Shown: piece after piece, positions 1-9,199 of the stretch
How positions within the stretch are numbered: the stretch's first letter is position 1
Layout: each line of letters opens with the position of its first letter
DNA from: Certhia americana
Taxonomy: Eukaryota > Chordata > Aves > Passeriformes > Certhiidae
Assembly: GCA_018697195.1 (NCBI GenBank)
Contig: CM031859.1
Span: forward strand, 58,707,195 to 58,771,194
Length of the DNA stretch: 64,000 nt
Reading direction: 5' to 3'
Made by a program: the position numbers and the translations under genes
Notes under the pieces: model-generated
Seen by the model: only the letters and a program-made list of their open reading frames with translations
What the model was told of the DNA's origin: nothing
The model's database searches: none

Positions 1-355
1 CGTTCTGGTTCAAAAATGTAGGTCAGCAGCAGCTTTTCCATTTGGAGCAAGTTTACTCAGATTACATATTTTGGGTTTGTGTTACTACGTTTTCATGAGT
101 GTCCTTGTGCATACTGGAATTGATTGTTTGGGGAAACAATTATGAGACCGAAAACGTCTCTCGCTTTTGATCAACTCCTGTTGAACTGCAAATAGTTAAT
201 ACAGAACATAATTGAAACGGCGCTATATATATAAAGCATCATCACTTCAACTGACCAGTTATGAAAAAATAATTGGAGACAGCTGGACATATGTGGACAA
301 TAAGGACTGCAAAGATAGCTCCCGCTGCGAGAAGTTTAGGTTTAATTTTATGACC
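1..355. other. Upstream flanking DNA, no gene seen
   Basis: AT-rich single-copy sequence precedes the CpG island. No repeat, RNA gene or exon was recognised. The open frame starting at 212 runs from this sequence into the GC-rich island without any recognisable protein motif and is treated as chance. Confidence 0.5.
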
Positions 356-1170
356 GGCTGCACCTACACTGTAAAGTCTTCAAGGAGGGGCGGGCGGGTC
401 GGTTGGGGGGAGAAAAAAAAATTCCAAAGCACAGTCCAAATTTCTCCGTTAGGCTGGCTAATACGTGTCCCTGCCACTCGAAACCCGAGGCGGCTGCTAG
501 CACAGCACAACGGGCTGGGGGGCAGCGTGCGGCCCCCCAAAGTTTGGGAACCGACCCATTCCGCTCCGGCACGCTGGAGCGCATGGCGGCCCCTAAAACG
601 CGTCTCCCTCCCATGCCGAACCGGCTAACCTTAATAGGCTGGGGAGCCCGCGCGGGGCAGCGCCGCCGGTGGCACCCACTCGGCCCCGCATCAAACCGGG
701 TGACAGTCCGTCTCCCTGCCCCGCCCCAGCGGCGTTCGTCGCACCCTTGGCGCCTCGCCTCGGACCCCGTCAGGGGCTCGGAGCAGCCCCGCGGGTTCGG
801 TGGCTCCGCGCGGGCTCGCGACCCCCGGCGCGCACACGGGTCAGGGTAGGAGGGGGTTGCGGGTGGGGGGGGGGGGGCGGGACCCCGCTGGGAAGCGGGG
901 CGAACCCGCGGGGGGCCGCGCCCGCCCCGGCCTCAATCCCGCCGCGCTGCCGGGAGAGCAGGGAGGGGAAGGGGGAGCTCCGAGCAAGCCGCGTGGCGTC
1001 CCGTCCGCGTTTTGCGGGTGCGGCGGGAGCGATCGGTATGGGAGGGGGCGATGGCTGGCTGTGGTAGGCCGGCGCTGGCTCGCTCGCTCGCTCATGCCAT
1101 GCTGGGCCAGCGCGGCTCCGTCAGACGTGGTGTTTACCCATATCCGGGTTTAGGGAGGAAAGGAGGAGAA
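356..1170. promoter_or_regulatory. ARID1B: Upstream CpG island of ARID1B
   Basis: This stretch is very GC-rich and dense in CpG, in sharp contrast to the AT-rich DNA before it. It contains a GC-box-like GGGGCGGGCGGG at about 386 and long G runs near 866. It lies 0.7-1.5 kb upstream of the first coding exon, so it is inferred to be the distal part of the ARID1B promoter island. It could also host upstream antisense transcription, which cannot be judged from sequence. Several long open frames cross it on both strands, but all are low-complexity Gly/Arg/Pro/Ala and have no family resemblance. Confidence 0.7.
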
Positions 1171-1560
1171 AAAAAAAAAAAAGTTTCATTAAACCTGAAC
1201 AAAAAAAAACTTTTCAAACATGAAATCACACAGCGGGAACGGGCACGGACCGTAAGGCGTTCTTTCTCTCTCTTACCATTTTCCATAACCTCAACAACGG
1301 ACTCGGGAGGGAAATCACGCGGTGTAACTCGGTGCGTGCGGAGCGTCCGCAGGGGATACTCTGTGGCGTCCTCAAGTCCCTGCCCGGCCGTTTTGGCTTC
1401 TTTTCTCCTTCTGCCCCTCTCCTCGTCCTTCACCCGCCCCCCAGCCCCCTTTTGCTTCTCACCTCCTCAGGATCCCCCCATTTTTCAGGGTGGGAGTCGA
1501 TTTTTTTGTTGTGTTTAGTTTTTAATTTTTTTTTTTTTTTTAATTTTTTTTTTTGGTAGT
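1171..1560. other. Homopolymer and pyrimidine-rich stretch between CpG islands
   Basis: The stretch holds an A14 run near 1170, an A9 run near 1201, C/T-rich sequence from 1380 to 1500, and long T tracts at 1527-1555. No exon or RNA gene was recognised. The density of homopolymers matters because the neighbouring exon shows apparent length errors. Confidence 0.6.
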
Positions 1561-1856
1561 TAGTATTAATCAGCACCAATTTCTTTTCTCCGGAACTCGC
1601 AATGTTGCGGATATCATTGCCTGCGCGCAAGTCGCAGCGGCTTCCGGCGAGTGCGAACAACAGCAATTGCAAAGCGCCCCGAGCCTGCCGAGCGGCCTGG
1701 GCCCATAGCGAGGCCGCGTGGGGGGGGCCGGGGCTCCCGGGCCGGGCCCCGCGCTGGGGGGGGGGTCCGGCGAGGGGAGTCCGGCCAGTCGGCGCAGCGT
1801 GAATAATTTAGATCACCAATCTCTCGAGACCACCACCACGCGCAGGAGCCGCCGAA
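1560..1856 (+). promoter_or_regulatory. ARID1B: Probable ARID1B core promoter and 5'UTR
   Basis: The interval directly precedes the inferred start codon. Visible elements are an ETS-type CTTCCGG at 1641-1647, a GCGCGC-containing segment at about 1622 that loosely resembles NRF1 sites, long G runs at 1720-1765, and a CCAAT at 1816-1820. No convincing TATA box is placed for a start upstream of the CCAAT, which fits a broad CpG-island promoter. The transcription start itself is not defined by the sequence. The assignment rests on position next to exon 1 and on these motifs, so it is inference. Confidence 0.45.
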
Positions 1857-3498
1857 ATAGGCCAATAAAACGCGGCTCCCGCCGCTGCCGCCGGTAACGA
1901 CAACAACAAAACGCCAGCGCGGCGGGCTGGCGGCTCCGCCTCGACCGCTCTGAAGGAAGGTGGAACTCCTCGTAGTTATCTTCATCTTCTTCGTCTTTCC
2001 CTTCATCCCCCTCCTCCTCCTCCTAATAGCCTCCTCAACACGGGCTCGGCTATGGAGACGGGGCTGCTCCCCAACCACAAGCTGAAGAGCCGTCGAGCAT
2101 CACCCGTCCCCGGCCGCGCCGGCCCCAGTCAGCTCCACCGAACCAATGGCCCACCACCCGCATCACCATGCCCACCACCACCTTGAGGGTCCTGCCCACC
2201 CCCCGCACCACCACCACCATGCACTACAGCAGCAGCTAAAAAAATCAATTTGCCCGCCGCCGTGCGCCGCGCAGCCGCCGCCATCAGCACCATCCGTCAG
2301 AATAACAACAGCAGCCTCGCGGCGGGCGGGCGGCGGTGCAGCGGCAGCAACAACAACGGCGGTGGCGGTGGCGGGGCGCTGCTCATCCCAGTGCAAGTAC
2401 ATGGAGCATACATGGAACAATTGATGAAAAGACAGTGTTTTTGGGGCGCTCATGCGCCGAGCACCCGCCCCGCAGCCGCAGCAAATGCTGAATAAAGGCG
2501 CCGACGAGAGGAAGATGCCGCGCAAAGCTGGGCGAGCCCATTCGCGGCCCCGCTACGACCACCCCGGCTTGGGACCCCCTGGGCGGTACAGCAGTCCAGC
2601 CCCAGCACCGCCCCCGAGCGCTGGGAGCGGCGGCGGCGCCCTCGGACGGCGGTCCGCGGGAGCGGAAGTAGATTGTGGGGGGGAGGCGGCGGCGGCCCCT
2701 CCGCGGTGGGTGTCTCGATTCACTAGCTATTATGTCAACCCTGGCCCCTGCCTACCTGCCACAGCGCTAACGGCGGCCGCGCCCGGGCCTTGCGTTGTGA
2801 TCACATGGCTGAGCAAACCAAAGCCCCGGATTGGGGATATGCACGCCCATCGGCGGCCCCCCAAGCACATGGACGCCCTTGCAGACTCCCACTAAGGGTA
2901 ATCCTCCAACAGCCAGTACAACCACTAACCCGGGCTATGGTCGGCCGCGGCCCCAGCGGCGGCGGCGCGGGCGGCGGCGGTGCGGCCGGGAATCCGTGGC
3001 GGCGGTGCTGGCGGCGGCGGCCGCCGGGCAGCAGGCGGCGGCGGCTACGGGAGCTCCGCGGCGGGCTACGGGGTGCTGAGCTCCCCGAGGCAGCCCGGCG
3101 GCGGCATGATGATGGGCCCCGGCGGCGGAGCCGGCCTCGGCAAGGCTGGTGCCGGCGCGGCGGCGGCGGCCGGTGGCTTTGCGCGGTTCTCCGGGCAGAA
3201 CCAGCACCCGTCCGGGGCCACCCCTACCTTGAACCAGCTGCTCACGTCCCCCAGCCCCATGATGCGGAGCTATGGCAGCAGCTACCCCGACTACAGCAGC
3301 CCCAGCGCCCCGCCGCAGCCCCAGCCCCAGGCAGCGGCGGCCGCCCCGGGAAGCCAGCAGGCAGCGGCGGGCATGGGCATGGGCAAGGACATGGGCGCCC
3401 AGTACGGAGCGGCGAACCCGGCCTGGGCAGCGGCACAACAAAGGAACCACCCGGCGATGAGCCCCGGGAACACCGGGCAGGCCATCAGCAGGACCCAG
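1857..3498 (+). CDS. ARID1B: ARID1B coding exon 1, reading frame broken by apparent indels
   Basis: This exon encodes the disordered N-terminus of the BAF (SWI/SNF) subunit ARID1B, a nuclear protein. Landmarks shared with mammalian ARID1B appear in the correct order but in changing frames. They are a start region reading ATAGG at 1857 (expected ATGG), [12 protein letters not shown] (1929-1964), a serine run (1979), [12 protein letters not shown] (2052-2087), a His-rich tract with ALQQQL (2146-2238), NNNSSL with AAGG (about 2302), KGADERKMP and RYDHPGLG (about 2490-2570), NSQYNH (about 2908), and [16 protein letters not shown] (3046 onward). From about 3034 to 3498 the frame is uninterrupted (about 155 codons) and includes [19 protein letters not shown] and [20 protein letters not shown]. 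It ends at a CAG|GTAACT donor in phase 0. The ARID1A paralogue lacks most of these motifs. Disruption is attributed to assembly errors, because the locus is otherwise intact and intron-bearing. The mammalian polyQ tract after LNQF is not visible. Confidence 0.93.
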
Positions 3499-3975
3499 GT
3501 AACTCCCCGAGCTCGGTTAATGACGGCTCGTGCCTCCGTGTCGCTCGTGTCGGGCTCTTAGTTTCTTTATAATTCACTTTTTTTTTCTCCCCCCCCCCCT
3601 CTTTTTTTGTCTTTTATTTTTTTCTCTTTCCCCCCCACCCCCCCCCCCCCCCCCCGTTCTCTTCTGGGCCAGTTTTGCCCTACGCTGCCTCCGTAGCGAG
3701 GGTGAGCCGTGCACAATGCGCGGCCCCGTAGGGGCTGGAGGCACCGGAGTGTGGCTGTCGCTGCCGAAATTAGGTTCTCAGACCCAATTAATATTTTCCC
3801 CCACCACTTTGAAACAGCGTCGGAGAGACGCAGGGCCCGGAGGACAAGCAGCTCGGGACGGACGGGGGCGGGGGGTTGGATTTTGTAACCGGAGTGCCGG
3901 ACCCGGGGGGCTCCCGGGGGATAACGTCCATTATCTTTCACGGGGCCTTTTTTTTTTTTCTCTTTTAACCCTTTG

Positions 3976-4010
<35 letters not shown>

Positions 4011-4080
4011 CTCTTAAATCTCCGAGCAGAACGAGTTGCGCCGTTGCGCGCTCTCAGCAAATTAGTTTGTCACTGATTGG
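3499..4080. other. GC-rich start of intron 1 with extreme homopolymers
   Basis: The sequence continues the CpG island. It holds a C tract at 3630-3655 broken by one A, T-rich tracts near 3580-3625, and a 34-base T run at 3977-4010. An inverted CCAAT (TGATTGGAG) lies at about 4075. No gene is seen. Confidence 0.7.
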
Positions 4081-4135
4081 AGTTACCGCAGTGAGATCCA
4101 CGTAACGCGGCCGCGCTCCTTTCCCTGTGGGAAGA

Positions 4136-4181
4136 GCGCGCGCGCGCGTGTGTGTGTGTGTGTGTGTGTGCGCGTGTGCGC
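4136..4181. repeat. (GC)n-(GT)n microsatellite
   Basis: Alternating CG dinucleotides pass directly into about 10 GT units and back to CGCGTGTGCGC. Alternating purine-pyrimidine DNA of this kind can adopt Z-DNA. It lies within the GC-rich start of intron 1. Confidence 0.95.
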
Positions 4182-4303
4182 CCGGTCCGCGCGGGTCGTC
4201 CCGGCCCGCTGACCTGCGCGGGATTGGCCCGCCGGCTGGAGCTTGCAAAGGTGCGCGGGCGCGTAACTGCCTTCCACTTATCCACCAACACACGCGGAAA
4301 TGG

Positions 4304-4308
<5 letters not shown>

Positions 4309-4339
<31 letters not shown>
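4309..4339. repeat. Poly-A run of 31
   Basis: An uninterrupted A31 tract sits in GC-rich DNA. No retroposed sequence with target-site duplication is evident just upstream, so it is called only a homopolymer. Its length may be unreliable. Confidence 0.95.
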
Positions 4340-4343
<4 letters not shown>

Positions 4344-4441
4344 GAAAAGTCCTTGGCGTCAGCGAAGGGACGCGGGCACCGGGGCAGGCCGCCACCCCCG
4401 CTCCCTCCCGCACTCCTCTGCCCCAGCCCCGGTAACTCCGG

Positions 4442-4462
4442 CGATGGATGGATGGATGGATC
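4442..4462. repeat. (GATG)n tetranucleotide repeat
   Basis: About five GATG units are followed by a short imperfect GATC/GATA stretch. It is a simple microsatellite. Confidence 0.9.
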
Positions 4463-4639
4463 CGATCGATAGATAGGCAGGCGCGATGATGATCGCGGGG
4501 CGGCGGGTGCGGCGCAGCGCCTTTCCGGGGCGGCGCGGCGCGGCGCGGGAGGAATGCCGGCTGCCGGGCGCGACCCTTGGAGGAGCGTCCGGGTCTCCTC
4601 CGCCCGCCAGGTTGGGAATTTGAATTGTGGAGGTAAACT

Positions 4640-4800
4640 GGCTGCAACCGTCTGCCGACAGCTGCCTCCGAGTTGACATCTAATCTGCCATCTGATTGGC
4701 TCCGCGCGCGCCATTGGGCACCCCGCACCGCTGATGTAAATAGAGGCGCTGGAGCGGCGCAGGCACAGCAGCCCCCGCCGCCAACACCGCCGGGCACCGG
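4640..4800 (+). promoter_or_regulatory. Candidate alternative promoter inside intron 1
   Basis: A compact promoter-like arrangement is visible. It has an E-box CAGCTG near 4660, an inverted CCAAT of the classic NF-Y form (CTGATTGGCTC) at 4692-4702, and a second inverted CCAAT at 4713-4717. A TATA-like TGTAAATAGAGG at 4735-4746 follows. A GC-rich segment with CA-type initiator sequence lies about 25-30 bases downstream. The module sits 1.2 kb after the exon 1 donor, within the GC-rich block, and could drive an alternative ARID1B first exon or a non-coding RNA. No transcript evidence is available; this is inferred from motif order and spacing. Confidence 0.4.
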
Positions 4801-4873
4801 GGCTGCGCCCCCCGACCGCTCCTGGGCACCCACTCAGTTGTTCATCTGATCACCTACATTTACTGACTGATTT

Positions 4874-5038
4874 TAATTTTTTTTTTTTTTTAATTTTTTT
4901 TTTTTTTTTTTAATTTTAATTCCGCGCTCATTAGAGGCGGTAGGGAGAGTGCCTCGTAATAACAGTGCTTTTGGACGAGGGTTCGGGCTTTTCGGTCGCG
5001 CTCGCGCCTTCTTACCAAAAAAAAAAAAAAAAAAAAAG
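4874..5038. repeat. Cluster of T- and A-homopolymers
   Basis: T tracts separated by TTAA occupy 4874-4919, and an A run of about 20 begins near 5018. These mark the end of the GC-rich block and are likely length-uncertain in the assembly. Confidence 0.85.
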
Positions 5039-6144
5039 AGAAAACCCAAACCAAAAAACACCTCACAAACCTAAACGTTTTGTGGTGTTGCAGGTTACGG
5101 ATGTTATGCGAGGGATTGGATTTTTATTAAAAAGAAAGAAACCTAAGTACTAGTTTCGTTGCATTTCTGTTAGCTCGATGCCTAACCTGTGCATGCCTCT
5201 TAAAAAGACCGTGTTTGCGTGTGAGCTGCTGTGGGTGAGAAAATGCCGTGTATTGTACAAAGAGGGGAAGAAGGAACCGCTCTGCCAGAGGTTGTGTTTG
5301 TTTCATCTCGGCAACAAATCCAGATATTCGGGAGAAAACCTGCTTTTGGGTTTGAATTGTGGTTGGAATACTTCAAGAATCATCAGGAGTTGTTGATCTC
5401 ATTATTTTTCTACACAAGTGTGAGATCAGGCTTGAATTCTCAGTAGGAAAGTGAATCGTGTTAAATGGAGTAGTGTATTAGAATTTTATGGGTTTCTTTT
5501 CCCTTCAACAAGCTCTTTCTGTTAAAAACCGTTTAATCTTTTAATAGCAAGGTGTGACAGGAACAAATGCAGGTGTATGCTTTTGGGGTCCTCCAACGGC
5601 TGGATCTTTCCATTAAGTAATGAATAGAAACTGGAAAAATCACCGCTTAATATCGCAGATAGTGTACTAATCCTGAAAAAAACCCAAAAACCTTAGATAG
5701 GCTGTGTATGTGTTTGTCTACTTCCAGCAGACCATTCCTGTCATGTTTTTAGTTTTTATTCCATTTCCCTTCCTTTTTCTTCCAAGGAAATAAGATTTGT
5801 GTGTTAATTTTTACCTTTTTTTAAATTTGCAATGGTAAAAGGGTCACTGGAAGCCATAATGTAATGAGGCCTCGTATGTATAACCTTTCATAATTACTCT
5901 AAAAGTATTTGCATTGTCTCCTTTATAAAAAGGTAGTTCAGAATTTGCAGCTTTAAAAGCTAGGAAAACCGTTGTCAGACATCGAACATGCTAGCTCAGA
6001 ATGCTGTTTCTTCATGGCAGAGATTGTTTAAAGAATATTATTTTTATTGGAGGAGTAAGAGTAAATTCACATTTGTCCTCAGTATGACCCCTAGAAATCC
6101 TTCCTTATATTTATAGGTTTACATCCTCTCTTACAGATTTCTCT

Positions 6145-6177
<33 letters not shown>

Positions 6178-9090
6178 TTTTTTGCACCGTAAGGATTGGC
6201 ATGCAGCTTAGAAAGAATAGTCTGTTGAGAGCACAATTTCTTTGATTATTTTAAAAATTACTTTTCCTCAAAATAATTGTCATAAAGGCAAGCCATCATT
6301 GTTTTTTATATTATGATTTTTCGATTTAACCAGTAAGAGATTGAGATTAAATATTTTCTTAGGTTTTAATTTAATTTTTTTGATGTATAAAATGGATTGT
6401 GTCAAGAAATAGTTACCATTAGCTTGTAGTACACAATTGGTTTTGTACGTTGTTATTTTTTTTAATTCCCACATGTCAATCTCAATGTATGTTGTAACAT
6501 TAGGCAGAGAAATTGATTGCTTTTTGAAAGAGAAAACTGGAATATTTAGTCCGGCATCTGAACAGAAGGCTTCTCTTTATTTTTTTTAATAATCAGCATC
6601 TGTGTGTGTGCTCTCGATGTGTGTATACACACATTATAATATGCTCACTTGTCATGTGTCTTTGCAAAGCAGATGTTGATTGGCCCCTAAGCCTGTAAGG
6701 AACTATTGTCCTGTGAACAGAGAAAAAGGACCGACAGTAAGGGCTACATCTGAGATGCTTGTTCAGGAAATTCTTGTCTTGGCATGGGTAATTTTTGTAA
6801 TATGTAGAACTGTGGCATCCTACTCTGAATTAAGTTCTGTATCTGTCCAGCCTATTAAATCATTTAAGAAAATTCTGTTTCCTTTTAATTTAATCACCTC
6901 ACCCAACTGAGAGGTGTGTTGGAAGCTTGCAGTAGAGGCCTCCTGCTTCTGAAGAAATACACATTTTCGAAGCAGATGAATGTTGTTCACACAGATATAT
7001 TGATTTGGTGGCGGGGAACTTGTGTGATGATAGTACAGTACCTTGTCATTCAGGTCTTTTGATTATTGATTAATTCTTGATAGCATAGAGATATTTAGAG
7101 TCCTGAGGCTCCTTTTATTCTTCCCTTCTGATTTGCACTGCAGTAGTTTAACGTATTAGCTGGTCTCTCAGTGTGCACTTTATACACGTCTTTCTCCTTT
7201 GTGCATGTCTCTGTGATTTACACACCTGGGTCTTTTTAGGAGTACCTGTAAGATACAGAGCAAGTGTTAAAAAAAAGTCTGTCCAACTGCTTTGAGTTTG
7301 TATATGTATCGTTTGTTTTTTTGCAGAGAAACTCTGAATATGCCTGATTCTGCAGCTCTTTTTATGCCAAATAGATTGCCTGTATTGAGAGTTCTGGCTA
7401 AGCCAAGGCTGCAGAATCGTGTCCTGTGCCTGAAGGCCATTAAACAGCTGTTAGTGTGGTGAATAGATTCTTGATGTCTCAATGGGAGAATAAAATATAT
7501 TTTTCCCTGTGCAGTTTCAAATAAACAGTTTAGTCTTCACATAGCTTCTATTTAGAAGTAGCAAATAGCAATATTCGCAGTTAGTAGCATCTATATATAT
7601 ATTACGACCATATATTTGACACTTTGTGGTTTGGTGTTCAGTTATTGGTTTCTGTAGTAGCGCTTATGCCTACACATGGAACAGCAGAACCCTGTGTACA
7701 AGATACAATAAAGAAAGAGAGATGCAAACCTGCCTACTCTATTACTGCTTCCATAATGTCAGGATTCTTCTACTAAGCAGTTGATTACTGTCTTTTTGGC
7801 ATTCTGGTCTGAATCTCGGGGGATGAGAACAAAGTCATTTAATCCATTGCTAAATTTTCTAGTTCCATATGTAAAATAATTTTGAAACAACTAAGCGTGG
7901 TCTGTTAGGTGATGCTTTTTCATTCTGAAATAGTATCTTAGTTAAAACTAGATTAAATTTGCGCAATGAAAACAAGTTGATTACCTACTGATAGGTCTTT
8001 CTTACTTTTGTGCTTCAAATATTTTGTTATAGATATTTTGACATTCTAATTGTTGACATGAGAATGACAGCAGTTTATTTACTCTTCGGTCCCTAAGATT
8101 GTACCTGTGCCCTTTACCAGTTACATCTTTCAGTACTTCTTCAAAATGTGCCATTTATCAGGAGGCTTTGAAGATTCTCTGTGGATATGTAAAGTAGTGT
8201 TGCCACATTCACTGTGCATGCATGCTCAAGGCTGCAGAATTTCAGTAGCATGTGTTTGTGGTAGGCTAACTTGCTAGAATATATTTTAGAATTGTGATTA
8301 TTAAGGTACTTGGGAAAAAAAAAACTTTTTTCTTTCAATTTTGGGGCTATTTACATAGTGTTAAATATATGTTTTGGTACGATTGAATGAGGACTTTAAT
8401 TAAACTTAAATTAAAAGTATACCTTAGTGGTTTTCAAATTTGTTTTGAAAACTAGTAAGAGAAAAGTGCTGCTTAGCCATGTTGTGTTTGTACTGCTTGG
8501 TGCTTATAGAAGCAAATAAATGTAATGCACAAAAATCTTGTGGAGCCAATTGTATTAGAGTAAAATTTATTTTCAGGGAGTTTTACTTGCTAATAATTTT
8601 TAAATTATTTTTTAGTAGACCTGAAGGGTTTCTGTACATTTGATGTTATGTTTTGCCATTCAGATCATAGTACCACCCTTTTATTTTTTTCTGTTCCCCA
8701 TTCGTACCTGTTCATGCTCAGTTTCACACAAATGCTGATGTGCTGGCAGCATGCTGCAGTTTTTGTGTTGCAGGTGGGCTGGACAATTTCCGTTGTTGTA
8801 CTTCCAGTTCTGAGAGTGTGGCATCCAGTGATCCACCAGGAACACGTCAGCTCCAGAAAAGCCAAACCCATCCAGGGTGGTGTTCAACTGCAGTTGAGGA
8901 ATGCTCAGGGATGAATGTGTCTTTAAAAACCTATGTGAATCTGTGAACAGTGGGGACAGTAGATGGCTGATTTGTACAGGATTGATTTTCACTACCTTTA
9001 TCTTCTTAGTAACAATATTCCAAGTACATTTGATCTTTACAGTATTTTTCTAGAGTATCTTGGATTGGAGTAAAAAATTCCTTTTGTACA
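5039..9090. other. Intron 1 segment with no gene recognised
   Basis: AT-rich intronic sequence with no ARID1B exon, RNA gene or young transposon recognised. An 18-base perfect palindrome (6617-6634) and scattered short T tracts are the only structure noted. The open frames at 8648-8992 on both strands have no recognisable domain and overlap one another. Confidence 0.6.
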
Positions 9091-9091
9091 G

Positions 9092-9185
9092 GGTGGGGAA
9101 ATTGAGGTACATAGCATCTACTTTGCTTCAGACAGGCACACTCGAGGACAGGTCTTTTTGGAAATAGCCAGGGTCTTGGTGCCAT
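9092..9185 (-). mobile_element. Degraded MIR/CORE-SINE-like fragment
   Basis: The sequence begins GGGGAAATTGAGGTAC and continues through GACAGGCACACTCGAGGACAGG to AGCCAGGGTCTTGG. This matches, with many substitutions, the reverse complement of the MIR core and tRNA-related head (GGGGAAACTGAGGCAC, then GCCAGG). It is an ancient amniote element, inactive and intronic. The family assignment is from memory of the consensus, not an alignment. Confidence 0.5.
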
Positions 9186-9199
9186 AAATTCTAGCTTTT

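Noticed and set aside
2146..2424. His-rich open frame as a separate small gene
   Set aside because: It is the His-rich part of ARID1B exon 1 in a shifted frame, not an independent gene.
1857..3498. Exon 1 as a pseudogene
   Set aside because: Intact splice donor, intact 3' part and intact exon 2 in a normal intron arrangement argue for a functional locus with sequence errors.
2790..3572. 260-codon frame across the end of exon 1
   Set aside because: It is an Arg/Gly-rich shadow of the true frame; the ARID1B frame is the one ending at 3498 in phase 0.
4054..4833. Minus-strand open frame of 259 codons in GC-rich DNA
   Set aside because: It runs through a poly-A tract, a GT microsatellite and CpG-rich DNA. 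The product is low-complexity with no domain, and long chance frames are expected in such composition.
8648..8992. Overlapping open frames on both strands as a possible intronic exon
   Set aside because: No recognisable domain, no convincing splice sites, and both strands are open at once.
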